A stretch of DNA of 64,000 bases from contig CAZTVF010000003.1 of assembly GCA_964616985.1 (NCBI GenBank), positions 26,881 to 90,880 on the forward strand, written 5' to 3'. This document shows, piece after piece, positions 1-8,291 of the stretch. The number at the start of each line of letters is the position of its first letter. Position 1 is the first letter of the stretch. Under the pieces are notes generated by a model that saw only the letters and a program-made list of their open reading frames with translations, was not told the DNA's origin and did not search any database. The stretch is from CAZTVF01 sp964616985 (GTDB taxonomy: Bacteria; Planctomycetota; Phycisphaerae; SM23-33). The position numbers and the translations under genes are program-made.

Positions 1-1516
1 GCTTCCAGACCACCGCGCCGGCGGCATCGAACTCGCTGACGGTGTTGGCGTCGGTGAGCGTCACCAGCGTGTTGCCGTTCGCCAGCCGCTGCACGGCCTG
101 GGGGTCCTGCAGATTCTCCAGCTTCCAGACCTCGGCCCCACTGCGGTCGATCTCGACCACGCGGCCGACCTCGCGATGCAGGGCCACCAGCGTGTTGCCG
201 TTCTCCAGCCGCCAGGCATAGGCGGGACGGGCGGCGAACTTCACCTCCCACGCAAGGCCCCCGGTGACGCTGAGTTCCACGACGCGCTTGCTGTCGGAGC
301 ATGCCAGCAGCGTGTTGCCGTTGCCGAGGCGATGGACGCTCATCGGGCCTCCGGGCAGGCGGTCGTGCTTCCAGACGATCTTGCCGGCTTCGTCGTATTC
401 CACCACCGTGCGGGTCGCGTAGTCGCCCACGACCCGGTGCCCGTTTCGCAGCACCTGGCAGGCCCACGGCTGGTGCGCGCCCGCCTGGAACGTCTCGTTG
501 CCATCGAGGTCGATCTCGAACACGTTGCCGCCCTGGGTGCCGACGCAGACGAGCGTTCGCCCGCGGTCGTCGCCGGGGGCATTGAGCGGTCGGTGAAGCT
601 TCGCCGTGGCCCCCTCGCGTGCCAGCCAGGCGGCCCAGGCATCGGCGGCGGCCTGTCGCAGTTCGGCGGCGGCAGCGGCCTGGAAGTCGAACGACAGGCC
701 CGTCACGGCCCGCAGGGTGCTGTCGCTGTGGGAGCGAACGGCCGGCCGGGGGCTGCCCAGCAGCCTCACCAACGTCGGGAGGCACTGTCGGTCGCCGGCC
801 TGTGCCAGGGCGCGTGCGGCGGCCAGGGCGACACGGTCGTCCTTGTCCTTCAGCAGTGGCGCGAGGCGATCGGGCACGTCGGCATCGGCCACGGTGATCA
901 AGGCGTGCGCAGCAGCCAGCCGCACCTCGCCGTGCGCGTGATGCAGTGCGGCCGCCAGCAGAGGCATGTCCGCAGCGGCGGCGGTGGCGGCGGCCAACGC
1001 CGCGCGAGCACGGCGGAGGTCGATCTCGGTTTCCAGCAGCGGCACGACGGCGAGCATCTCGGCGGCCAGCCCGGGCATGCGCTTCTGGGCGGCCAGGCGC
1101 AGTGCGGCCGACAGCGGAGAGTCGCTCTGTTTCGCCCGCTCGTCCAGCAAGGCCTGTGCCCGCGTGCTGATCTCAAGGTCGGGGGACTTGGCGGCCTGCC
1201 TCAGTGCGGACTGGGGCAACACGGCTAGGCGGCGGAGGGATCGGGTAGCTTCGAGGCGGGTGTCGTGGTCGTCGTGTCCGAGTTGACGGATGAGGGCCGC
1301 GACGTGCTGGGAGTTTCCATCGGCAGCAATCGTGCGAAGGAAGATCGCGATGCCGTCACGCGTGGGCGGCACGTTGTGCCTGGCCAGCGTGGCCGCATCC
1401 GGTCCGGCCGACGGCGTCGTCTGCGCGCAGAGGGGCAGCGCGAACAGCAGGATCGTCGCAGCCCGCAGAAAATGAACGCGCAGCGCGGGCCGCCTTGAAA
1501 AAAGTGAATGCCACAT
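1..1516 (-). CDS. Secreted HEAT-repeat plus NGNTL beta-propeller protein (3' end outside window)
   Basis: Read directly on the minus strand; 505 codons are visible and the C-terminus lies beyond base 1. The start is ATG at 1516-1514, preceded by AAAGGA 7 bases upstream. Residues 1-31 look like a signal peptide (hydrophobic ATILLFALPLCA). Residues about 75-250 are Ala/Leu-rich helical repeats typical of HEAT repeats. From about residue 300 there are repeats of roughly 45-50 residues, each with an NGNTLV- or NGNTLL-type strand and a VVEID/VVWK strand, as in PQQ-like or arylsulfotransferase-like beta-propellers. The likely role is binding or scaffolding outside the cytoplasm; no catalytic residues are identified. 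A promoter-like pair lies upstream at 1610-1637. Confidence 0.8.
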   Translation of the reverse strand, partial: MWHSLFSRRPALRVHFLRAATILLFALPLCAQTTPSAGPDAATLARHNVPPTRDGIAIFLRTIAADGNSQHVAALIRQLGHDDHDTRLEATRSLRRLAVLPQSALRQAAKSPDLEISTRAQALLDERAKQSDSPLSAALRLAAQKRMPGLAAEMLAVVPLLETEIDLRRARAALAAATAAAADMPLLAAALHHAHGEVRLAAAHALITVADADVPDRLAPLLKDKDDRVALAAARALAQAGDRQCLPTLVRLLGSPRPAVRSHSDSTLRAVTGLSFDFQAAAAAELRQAAADAWAAWLAREGATAKLHRPLNAPGDDRGRTLVCVGTQGGNVFEIDLDGNETFQAGAHQPWACQVLRNGHRVVGDYATRTVVEYDEAGKIVWKHDRLPGGPMSVHRLGNGNTLLACSDSKRVVELSVTGGLAWEVKFAARPAYAWRLENGNTLVALHREVGRVVEIDRSGAEVWKLENLQDPQAVQRLANGNTLVTLTDANTVSEFDAAGAVVWK

Positions 1517-1609
1517 ACGTGAGTCCTTTGGCCCGAGGCATTCGAGAGCGGCCGAAACTTCGAAGGGAACAGAAAGGTATTCTTGAACCGCTCCAGATAG
1601 GCAATGTGG

Positions 1610-1637
1610 ATTCTACCGCGCTTCTTGGAGGTGACAA
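1610..1637 (-). promoter_or_regulatory. Sigma70-like promoter for the HEAT/propeller gene
   Basis: On the minus strand TTGTCA (1637-1632) is followed by a 16-base spacer and TAGAAT (1615-1610), each 5/6 to the consensus. It sits between the terminator of the upstream gene (1661-1696) and the ATG at 1516, giving a leader of about 87 bases. Prediction from sequence only. Confidence 0.45.
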
Positions 1638-1660
1638 GTCAAACTCAGATGAAATAAAGC

Positions 1661-1696
1661 AAAAGGCAACGCGGGCGTCGGCCGGCGTTGCCTTTT
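1661..1696 (-). terminator. Intrinsic terminator after the 1719-2411 gene
   Basis: Perfect 12-bp inverted repeat (AAAAGGCAACGC at 1661-1672 with GCGTTGCCTTTT at 1685-1696) and a 12-base loop. Read on the minus strand it follows the stop codon of the secreted protein by 22 bases, and its 3' arm ends in a T-run followed by GCTTTATTT. Confidence 0.8.
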
Positions 1697-1718
1697 GAAT
1701 GTGCTGATGCGGAGCGGC

Positions 1719-2411
1719 CTATTTCTTCGTGGCTTCCTTGAGCTTGGCCTCGTTGTACTTGTTTCTCTGCGGCTCAGTGAGAATGGACACGAGGTGGCTC
1801 TCCACCTCGGCGGTGACCTTGGGATCCCACAGCATGATGGGCTGCTGGATCTTCTTGGCGTCGGCGGCGAGCGTGCTCTTCCACTTGGTGGTCTGTTCCT
1901 CGGTCATGCCCAGGCCCTTGAAGCGTTCGCCCAGGCGCGATTCGAGCTTGACCTCGATGTACTTGATCCGCTGTTCAGGCGACAGTTTGTCGAAGGCCTT
2001 CTTGCGGAACTCCATGGCGACCCTCTCGCGGTCGGCATCTATGGCCGCTATCTTGGCCTGAAGCGAGGCCTTGTCCTTTTCGTTCTTGGCCGCGGCGATC
2101 TTCTTATCCAGGTCGTCCTTGGCGGCTTTACGGCTCTTGTCGAACTCGGTCAGGGTCTTTTCCTGCTCCAGTTGGATCTTGTGGATCGCGTCCTGCTGCG
2201 CCTCGTTGGGTTTGCATTCCTTGACGATGTCGGCGAAGTCGCCGGTGAAGGCCCACTTCTGTTCGGCCTTCTTGCTGTTGGCGTCATCCTTGGGCTTGGG
2301 GCTGGCCGTGGGAGAGGGCGAGGCCTTCTTGTCTTCCGCCAGGGCGACGGCTGAGCTGAAAACAACCATCAGAGCGCCGACCAGGACCCATTGAAATCTG
2401 CTGACTGTCAT
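1719..2411 (-). CDS. Small secreted coiled-coil protein of unknown function
   Basis: The product has 230 residues. Residues 1-25 form a signal peptide ending in VALA, followed by a Lys/Ser/Pro linker (about 28-43). The rest is highly charged and helical, with strong coiled-coil character around 70-135, and two LSPEQR/TEEQT-like segments reminiscent of the LTxxQ motif of Spy/CpxP-type periplasmic proteins. That resemblance is weak and no enzyme motif is seen. It is monocistronic: a strong terminator follows it and an inverted repeat (2439-2467) lies just upstream. It may be a periplasmic chaperone-like or structural protein (inference). Confidence 0.75.
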   Translation of the reverse strand: MTVSRFQWVLVGALMVVFSSAVALAEDKKASPSPTASPKPKDDANSKKAEQKWAFTGDFADIVKECKPNEAQQDAIHKIQLEQEKTLTEFDKSRKAAKDDLDKKIAAAKNEKDKASLQAKIAAIDADRERVAMEFRKKAFDKLSPEQRIKYIEVKLESRLGERFKGLGMTEEQTTKWKSTLAADAKKIQQPIMLWDPKVTAEVESHLVSILTEPQRNKYNEAKLKEATKK

Positions 2412-2438
2412 GATGACACCTGTTAAGGGCTTGACGTC

Positions 2439-2467
2439 GTTTTCGCATTGCCCTTCGGTGCGAAAAC
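2439..2467. promoter_or_regulatory. Perfect 9-bp inverted repeat upstream of the secreted coiled-coil gene
   Basis: GTTTTCGCA (2439-2447) and TGCGAAAAC (2459-2467) flank an 11-base spacer, 27 bases upstream of the ATG at 2411. It could be an operator for a dimeric repressor or a leader hairpin; no evidence separates the two. Confidence 0.4.
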
Positions 2468-2562
2468 GGCCGAATGTACACCGGCACGCATGTTGCGGCG
2501 GGGGTCACCCGCCACCAGTAGATCTAACTCGATTGGGACGCATCGGGTTCGCTGTCGCAAGT

Positions 2563-3693
2563 TTAATCGCGGGCCTCAGCGCCGGCGACGAAGACGCCCT
2601 TGACGCTCTTGCCGTCGGCGGCGTCGATCATGGCCTGATTGGCATCCTCCACGCGGTAGCGGTGGGTGAGGCACTGGCCGAGCGTCGCCTGCAGATCAGG
2701 GCGCTTCTTGAGGAACTTCAGGTACGTCTGGATGTCGGCCAGCTTGTACTGCCCGCTGCCGACGATGCGGATGGCCTTGAAGGTGATCATCTGCGGCGCG
2801 ATGGGCACCGTGCCGCTGTCGGAGTACTGCCCCGGGATGATGTACCGCCCCAGCGTGCGCACCAGGGACAGGCCTTCGGGGATGGCCGCGGGCGACCCGC
2901 TGGCCTCGAAGACGACGTCGGCGCCGTTGCCACGGCGGCCTTTGGCGGCCAAGTCCATCACCACCTTCGCGCGTTCTTCCGGAGTGGTGGTGCGGTAGTC
3001 GAGCACGGCCTTGGCCCCCAGCCGGCGAGCGATCTCCATGCGGCGGGGGTTGGACGAGGAGGCGATGGCCACCACCGTGCAGCCGGCCGCCACCGCCCAG
3101 GCCACCGCGAACAGGCCGACGGGCCCCGCGCCCTGCACGACGACCAGTTCCTTGGGCTTGAGATTGTCGGCGAAGTCGAACGCCCGGATGGCCGTGGGGC
3201 CCGCGCAGGCGAAGGCGGCGGCGGTGTCGATCGCCACGCCCGCCGGCAGCTTCACCAGGTTGGCCGTAGGGCTGAAAAGGAAGTCGGCGAAGCCGCCGAA
3301 GAAGTGCGGCGGCTGCTGGGGATCCTTGAAATACGTCACGCCGAAGTTGAGGCAGCTGGCGGTCTCTCCTTGTTGGCAGCAGAAGCATTTGCCGCAGGGC
3401 AGGGCCACGCACGCGATGGCCAGATCGCCGCGCTTCAGCGGCCGGCCCGTGCCGTCGGTGGCGGCGCCGGCGAACTCCTCGACGCGCCCGACGAACTCGT
3501 GCCCCAGGATCAGGTCGCGTTCGCCCAGGGCCAGCCGCCCGTGGACGATGTGCAGGTCCGTGCCGCAGATGCCGCTGGCCTGGAGGCTCAGCATCGCCTG
3601 CCCGCGCGGGGGCTTGACCAGCGGATACTCCCGCACCTGCAGTTCCTTCTTCGCGCCCACGTACACCGCCGCATTGCCTGTTCTCGTCGTCAT
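2563..3693 (-). CDS. Zinc-dependent medium-chain alcohol/polyol dehydrogenase
   Basis: Predicted NAD(P)-dependent oxidoreductase of the MDR family (376 aa), oxidising an alcohol or sugar-type substrate in the cytoplasm. The catalytic zinc site is suggested by C43 (GICGTD) and H65-E66 (LGHEF). The structural zinc cysteines are C100, C103, C106 and C114 in the usual Cx2Cx2Cx7C spacing. The Rossmann motif GAGPVG is at 188-193. The ATG at 3693 has AAGGAAA just upstream; a longer open frame 5' to it overlaps the GH116 gene and is rejected. It lies 41 bases downstream of the GH116 gene on the same strand, so the pair is probably an operon acting on the released sugar or aglycone (inference). The exact substrate is unknown. 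Confidence 0.88.
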   Translation of the reverse strand: MTTRTGNAAVYVGAKKELQVREYPLVKPPRGQAMLSLQASGICGTDLHIVHGRLALGERDLILGHEFVGRVEEFAGAATDGTGRPLKRGDLAIACVALPCGKCFCCQQGETASCLNFGVTYFKDPQQPPHFFGGFADFLFSPTANLVKLPAGVAIDTAAAFACAGPTAIRAFDFADNLKPKELVVVQGAGPVGLFAVAWAVAAGCTVVAIASSSNPRRMEIARRLGAKAVLDYRTTTPEERAKVVMDLAAKGRRGNGADVVFEASGSPAAIPEGLSLVRTLGRYIIPGQYSDSGTVPIAPQMITFKAIRIVGSGQYKLADIQTYLKFLKKRPDLQATLGQCLTHRYRVEDANQAMIDAADGKSVKGVFVAGAEARD

Positions 3694-3734
3694 GGCATTT
3701 TCCTTATCATTAAGACCCACGCACTGGGTCTCTG

Positions 3735-6700
3735 TTAGCTTTTCTTGACCACGACCACCTTCGCCGTCTTGCCGGCGGCGATAGTCTTGGGGCCCTTGAA
3801 AGAGACGGCGCCCACGCCGCGCAGGGAAAGCTCCTTCAGTGTCAGCGAGCCGTGCATCACGGCCAGTTCGACCTCGACGCCCCCCTTGGCCTTGACCTGG
3901 CGGCAGGTGCCCCAGGCGTAGCCGTTGGCCCAGAAGAAGGTCTTGCCGGGCGTCGCCGCGAACGTGATGGCCTTGCTCACGCCGCTGTAGGCGAACCCCG
4001 TGACCGTCACGTACGCCGCCCACGTGGCCATCGCGCGGGCGTAATGGTGGCCGCACTCGGCCTCGTCATAGGGGCTGCGGTTGTTGCCGGTGTAGCGGCC
4101 GCGGACGGCCTCGATCAACTCCAGGCCTTCGCGGGCCATGCCTTCCTGCAACATGCCGATGGCGGCGGTGTATTCGAAGCCCGTCATCACTTCGTTGCAG
4201 TAGGGGAAGGGCACCTTGGGGCGCCGCCCCAGCGGGTAGGTCGCCATCAGCGTGGCCGACTCGCCGTTGAGCACGAACGTGCGGAGGTGGTTGAAGTGAT
4301 TGACCAGGCTCTTCTTGAAGTTGTACTTCTTGATCGCCGCCAGCGTCTTGCGGACGTTCTCGGGCTTCACGAGGTAGCCCAGCCCCACCACGTGCGCGGT
4401 GTACTGGCCCACGAGCTGGTCGACCAGGCACGCGGCGCCCAGCTGCCAGTCCACCGAGGTGCCGCCGGCCATGCGGATCCGCAGGCCCGCCGCGACATCG
4501 TCATCGTTCTTGGGCGGCAGGATCTGCTGTTCGTAGAACTCGCCGTTGAAGAGGTTCGCGTCGATCCACGCGCTGCCATTTTCGAACAGGCGGCGGCACT
4601 TGCTCGCGAACTCGCCGTCATCCATATGCCGGGCCATCTCCTCGCACGCGCGGAGGGCGCCGAGATACCAGATGCCCATCTGGCCATTGGGGCCGTAGTA
4701 CTCCACGTCCATCGTGTTGTGCTGGCAGCCTTCCATCACGCCGTCCTGGTCGGCGTCCCAGCCGCCGGGTGTCCAGCAGAAGGCCAGCGCCTTGCGGGCG
4801 TTGGGCCAGGCCTGCCGCAGCAGCGCCTCGTCGCCCGAGAGCTGCCACTCGCGGTAGAGGCGCATGATGGCGCCCATCTGCCCGTCGGCGGCCGCCTTGC
4901 CCGACTCCTGCGCCCGTCCCAGCGGCAGGTTTACGCGGAAGCTCATCAGGCCGTTGTCGGCCGTGGCGTGCATGAACTCCACCTCGCGCATCGTCGTCGC
5001 CAGTGCCCCGAAGAGGAAGCCGGTGGCATGTTCGTAGTTCCACACGTGCGTGCATGAGCCGTAGCAGCACCCGCCGCGGTCGCCGCAGCCTTCCCAGCCG
5101 TACATCCGCCCGTCGGGCGTGCGGAAGGTGGTCTGCGACCGCAGGCCCGTCAGCGTGTACAGGGCGGCCTCTTTCACCTTCGCCGGCACGTCGCTGTCGC
5201 AGAAGGCGGTGAGGAAGTCCAGCGTCCTGCCCTCGAGCCGCTTGAGATCCTTGGCCGTGCGGACGGCGGCGTCCCAGGCATCGCGGTACTGCGTGGTGTA
5301 GTAGTTGCCGATCAGGTCGCTGTCGCTGTCGTCGCCGCAGCAGCAGCCGCTGCCGCATTCCTTCTTCGGCTCCATCGTCAGTTCGGGCAAGGCGAAGGCC
5401 GAGCGGCCCTTGGCGATGGTCTGGGCGTCGAGGTCCGTCCGCTCGAGGCGCAGGTAGATGCCCCACGCCTTGCCGCCGTTGGTCCCCAGGGCCACGACGA
5501 GTTCGTGCTTGCCGGGGGCGGCCTCGAAGACGCCGCGGCCGGCGTCGGCGCGGGCGGGGTTGGTGCCCGTGGGGTCGTGGAAGATCTCCTTGCCGTCGAC
5601 CCAGACCCTGACCGGCCCGTCGTAGCCGACCAGGGCGGCCAGCGACATCTTCTGCGGGCATTCGAAGCGGGTGACGTAATAGGCCACTCGCTCGGTGGTG
5701 GTCGTGCCGAATTCCAGGTGGCGGTCGCCGAAGTCATTGGCAAATGCCCGCCGCTCCAATTTCAGCGTCGAAAGGTCGGGGCAGGCGAGGCCCTCGAGGC
5801 GGATGGGGGCGGCGAGGATCTCGCTCACGTGGTATGTCCGCGCGCACGGGGTGAGGGCGCGGTGAATATCGGTGGCCACGTTCTGTGAGTCGCCCCCGCC
5901 GCGGGGCGTCCAGGTGATGCGGTTGGGGAAGTGCCACGTCAGCAGGAACGTCAGCGTCTTGGACGCGTGCGGGGCGAGTTTCACGCTCGCCGCCAGCGAC
6001 GCCGTCGGCACGGCTGCGTTGGTCGTCGACGTGCCCGTCGCGGGCTCCCCGTCGGGGCCGCAATTGTCCAGCTTGCCGTCGGCGGAGAAGTCGTCCCAGA
6101 AGTCCAGCAGCGGCACGCCCCAGCCCATGTTCCGCCACGTCGTGCGGAATGTCACGCCGCTGGTGGCCGTGGTCGTCAGGGCGAACGTGCCGTACTGCTC
6201 GGCCTGCGAGGGGATGTCCGTCGTCATGAAGATGCCCGAAAGCCCGTCGGTGCGGAAGGCGTTGGTATTGCGCCCGGTCTTGCCGCTGCTGCCGCCGTCG
6301 GTGCCCAGGAAGTTCTCCAGGCTGCCGCAGACCGAGGCGTCCACCGTCTTGCCCGTCTTGTTGGTCAGCACGAAGCGAAGCACGGCCGCCGGCACGCCGC
6401 TGGCGTCGTTGTCGGCCGGGACGAGGGGGTTGAAACCTTCGAGGCGGACGTCGACCGGCACGTCGGGGTCGCTCAGCAGCACCTGGCCCAGCGGGTAGCA
6501 GGACTGGAAGCTGCAGTTGCGGAACCGCGGGAGGTTATGGTTGGGCAGGGGGCAGCCCATCGCGCCTTCGTAGAAGATCGGCTCGATCGCGCCTTCCAGT
6601 GCCTTGGTGACGGCCGGGCCGCCGGCGGGCTTGGCCCACAGCGCGAAGAACGCATTCCTGGGATTGAAGCCCTTGGCGGGGCGGTTGACGACTTCCCAGT

Positions 6701-6833
6701 CGCGCAGATCGCCGCGGCCGCCGAGGGAGATGGTGCCCGTGCCGATGCCGCCCAGCGGCAAGGCGATGCGGGCGAGGTGATCCTGATCGTACTTGGTGAG
6801 AACCGGCCAAGCCGGGTTAGCCTTCGGCGCCAT
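3735..6833 (-). CDS. GH116-family beta-glucosidase / non-lysosomal glucosylceramidase-like protein
   Basis: The product has 1032 aa. The N-terminal beta-domain begins with the hallmark IALPLGGIGTGTISLGGRGD (about 23-42), found in GBA2-type enzymes. An extra jelly-roll-like module occupies about 335-470 (VWVDGKEIF and HELVVALG strands), making the protein longer than usual. The C-terminal (alpha/alpha)6 domain carries YGWEGCG, SCTHVWNYE and QHNTMD. By family analogy the acid/base is probably D709 (NTMD) and the nucleophile probably E581 (GWEG); this assignment is inference. No signal peptide is evident, which suggests cytoplasmic action on small glucosides. AAAAGGAG precedes the ATG, and a promoter candidate lies at 6863-6891. 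Confidence 0.88.
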   Translation of the reverse strand: MAPKANPAWPVLTKYDQDHLARIALPLGGIGTGTISLGGRGDLRDWEVVNRPAKGFNPRNAFFALWAKPAGGPAVTKALEGAIEPIFYEGAMGCPLPNHNLPRFRNCSFQSCYPLGQVLLSDPDVPVDVRLEGFNPLVPADNDASGVPAAVLRFVLTNKTGKTVDASVCGSLENFLGTDGGSSGKTGRNTNAFRTDGLSGIFMTTDIPSQAEQYGTFALTTTATSGVTFRTTWRNMGWGVPLLDFWDDFSADGKLDNCGPDGEPATGTSTTNAAVPTASLAASVKLAPHASKTLTFLLTWHFPNRITWTPRGGGDSQNVATDIHRALTPCARTYHVSEILAAPIRLEGLACPDLSTLKLERRAFANDFGDRHLEFGTTTTERVAYYVTRFECPQKMSLAALVGYDGPVRVWVDGKEIFHDPTGTNPARADAGRGVFEAAPGKHELVVALGTNGGKAWGIYLRLERTDLDAQTIAKGRSAFALPELTMEPKKECGSGCCCGDDSDSDLIGNYYTTQYRDAWDAAVRTAKDLKRLEGRTLDFLTAFCDSDVPAKVKEAALYTLTGLRSQTTFRTPDGRMYGWEGCGDRGGCCYGSCTHVWNYEHATGFLFGALATTMREVEFMHATADNGLMSFRVNLPLGRAQESGKAAADGQMGAIMRLYREWQLSGDEALLRQAWPNARKALAFCWTPGGWDADQDGVMEGCQHNTMDVEYYGPNGQMGIWYLGALRACEEMARHMDDGEFASKCRRLFENGSAWIDANLFNGEFYEQQILPPKNDDDVAAGLRIRMAGGTSVDWQLGAACLVDQLVGQYTAHVVGLGYLVKPENVRKTLAAIKKYNFKKSLVNHFNHLRTFVLNGESATLMATYPLGRRPKVPFPYCNEVMTGFEYTAAIGMLQEGMAREGLELIEAVRGRYTGNNRSPYDEAECGHHYARAMATWAAYVTVTGFAYSGVSKAITFAATPGKTFFWANGYAWGTCRQVKAKGGVEVELAVMHGSLTLKELSLRGVGAVSFKGPKTIAAGKTAKVVVVKKS

Positions 6834-6862
6834 GTGAGACTCCTTTTGGGATTGAAGCGGAC

Positions 6863-6891
6863 AAGCTACCCCCGGACGGTACGGCCGTCAA
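6863..6891 (-). promoter_or_regulatory. Candidate promoter for the GH116-dehydrogenase operon
   Basis: On the minus strand TTGACG (6891-6886), a 17-base spacer and TAGCTT (6868-6863). The -10 element matches only at the TA...T positions. The predicted leader is about 29 bases and contains the strong AAAAGGAG ribosome site. Confidence 0.35.
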
Positions 6892-6902
6892 CAGAACAGA
6901 AG

Positions 6903-7000
6903 GTGAATCGGGGAATCGGCGAATCGGAGGAACGGTGGACAGTGAACTGGTGAATCAGTGAATCGGGGAATCGGCGAATCGGAGGAACGGTGGACAGTGA
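6903..7000. repeat. 43-bp exact direct repeat, two copies
   Basis: Copies at 6903-6945 and 6958-7000 are identical and are separated by 12 bases. Inside each unit the short word GAATCGG(N) recurs three times, so the array is a repeat within a repeat. The flank to 7045 continues with degenerate GATTCACTGA words. It lies upstream of the GH116 gene and downstream of the MORN gene. Confidence 0.9.
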
Positions 7001-7054
7001 GCGGATCACACCGATTCACTGACCAACTGATTCACTGATTCACTGCTTTACCGC

Positions 7055-8107
7055 TTACTTGTACTTCTCTTTGAACACGCCCTCGGGCACGGAGTCGTCG
7101 TCGATCCAATAGAGGGTGTTGGTGACGGTCGTGCCGTCGGGGCCGTAGGTCTTTTCCAGGCCGTGCTTCTTGTTGTCCTTGTAGGCCTGCTCGTGCTTGA
7201 GCTTGCCGTCGGCGGCGAATTCCTGCATCAGTCCGCTGACTCGCCCATGTTCGTAGGGAAGGATGCGCGTGACTTTCTCGGTGGCGGGGTTGTACTCGGT
7301 GAGGGCGCCGTGTTTCTTGCCGCCCTTCATGAGGGTCTTGCGGATGAGCCTGCCGCCTTCGTCGTAGGTGCTGCACTCGCCTTCGGCGAGGTCATTCACA
7401 TGGGGTATGGTGGATTCGACCTTGCCGTTGGAGTAGTAGTTCTTCTTGATGCCCTCGATCTTTCCGGCCTTCCAGGGCAGTTCCGTCTTCAGGAGCATCT
7501 TGCCGCTGCGCCCCTCGATGTAGATTTTCTCGAGTCCATCCTTAACCCCGGCCTTCCACTCGATGGTGTGGATGGGCGCGCCCCAGAAGGGCCGGAAGAA
7601 CTGCTCCACGCCGTCGGGCCTGAGGTTGGCGTCGACGGGCACGATGGCCCGCGGGTGCTTGAAACTGAGGTTGGTGCTTGGATTGTACACGTCCTCGAGC
7701 GTGACGCGGACCTTCTCGATCTTGGCAATTGCGTCCTTGAACATCGCTTCGACTACAAAGCGAGCGGCCTGGTCGAGCGACTCGACGCTCTGGCGATCGA
7801 CCAGCAGCACCGTCAAGGCCGGGTCGTCCGAGGGCAGGACCTCGGCGGGCTTGGTGGCGGCTTTGGGACTGGGCCTGGGCGACGGTGAAGGCGTGGGCTT
7901 GCCCGTCGTGCCCGGCTTGGCCGTCGGCTTGGGTGTTGCCGTGGCCGTCGGCTTGGGCGTCGGCTTGGGTGTTGCCGTGGGCGTGGGCTTGGGCGTCGCG
8001 GTCGCCGTCGGCCTCGGTGTGGGAGTCCTCGTCTGCGCCCGCAGGGCCACCGCCTGCGACGCCAGCACCACCGCGGCCACCAGACACAATGTCATACGCC
8101 GATTCAT
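7055..8107 (-). CDS. Secreted MORN-repeat protein with Pro/Thr-rich linker
   Basis: The product has 350 aa. Residues 1-25 form a signal peptide (ends ALRAQ). Residues about 26-86 are a low-complexity Thr/Pro/Lys/Ala tract built from TATPKPTP units, probably an extended spacer. Residues about 195-345 contain at least five MORN_2-type units (Y-x-NGK-x-E, YDEGGRLIRK, EYNPATEKV, FAADGKLKHE, YGPDGTTVTN). A GGAG site lies 9 bases before the ATG. Such proteins are usually surface or periplasmic with unknown function. The linker DNA is repetitive and could vary in length. Confidence 0.8.
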   Translation of the reverse strand: MNRRMTLCLVAAVVLASQAVALRAQTRTPTPRPTATATPKPTPTATPKPTPKPTATATPKPTAKPGTTGKPTPSPSPRPSPKAATKPAEVLPSDDPALTVLLVDRQSVESLDQAARFVVEAMFKDAIAKIEKVRVTLEDVYNPSTNLSFKHPRAIVPVDANLRPDGVEQFFRPFWGAPIHTIEWKAGVKDGLEKIYIEGRSGKMLLKTELPWKAGKIEGIKKNYYSNGKVESTIPHVNDLAEGECSTYDEGGRLIRKTLMKGGKKHGALTEYNPATEKVTRILPYEHGRVSGLMQEFAADGKLKHEQAYKDNKKHGLEKTYGPDGTTVTNTLYWIDDDSVPEGVFKEKYK

Positions 8108-8152
8108 AAGGCCACTCCAACTGTCTTGTCACTTCCGCTAACGAAAAGAGAA

Positions 8153-8184
8153 GAGAGCGGGACCTGCCTGCCGGCAGGCAAGTT
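8153..8184 (+). repeat. Dispersed palindromic element (CCTGCCGGCAGG core), copy 1
   Basis: The unit is GAGAGCGGGACC followed by the palindrome TGCCTGCCGGCAGGCA and AGTT. Related copies are at 27143-27166 and, inverted, 49951-49982. All three are intergenic. Confidence 0.75.
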
Positions 8185-8232
8185 GGGGGGATCGAGAGGA
8201 TGAAGAGGATGAGAGGATTCCATCTGCTGTCT

Positions 8233-8271
8233 TATCCCTTTATCCTCTGAATAATCCTGAAATCCCGCTCG
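8233..8271 (-). repeat. Dispersed AGCGGGATT/AGGATT element, copy 1 (inverted)
   Basis: The reverse complement reads GAGCGGGATT...AGGATTATTCAGAGGAT and closely matches 49561-49606. A shorter relative is at 50032-50061. The matches are to non-coding DNA, and the copies lie next to the CCTGCCGGCAGG elements in both places. Confidence 0.65.
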
Positions 8272-8291
8272 CATTCCTCTTCAGAAGCCCA

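Noticed and set aside
176..1228. 350-codon plus-strand open frame
   Set aside because: It is the reverse-strand shadow of the HEAT/propeller gene, whose minus reading has a signal peptide, HEAT repeats and NGNTL strands.
6903..7000. CRISPR array
   Set aside because: Only two units with a 12-base spacer and no Cas genes; it is a simple direct repeat.
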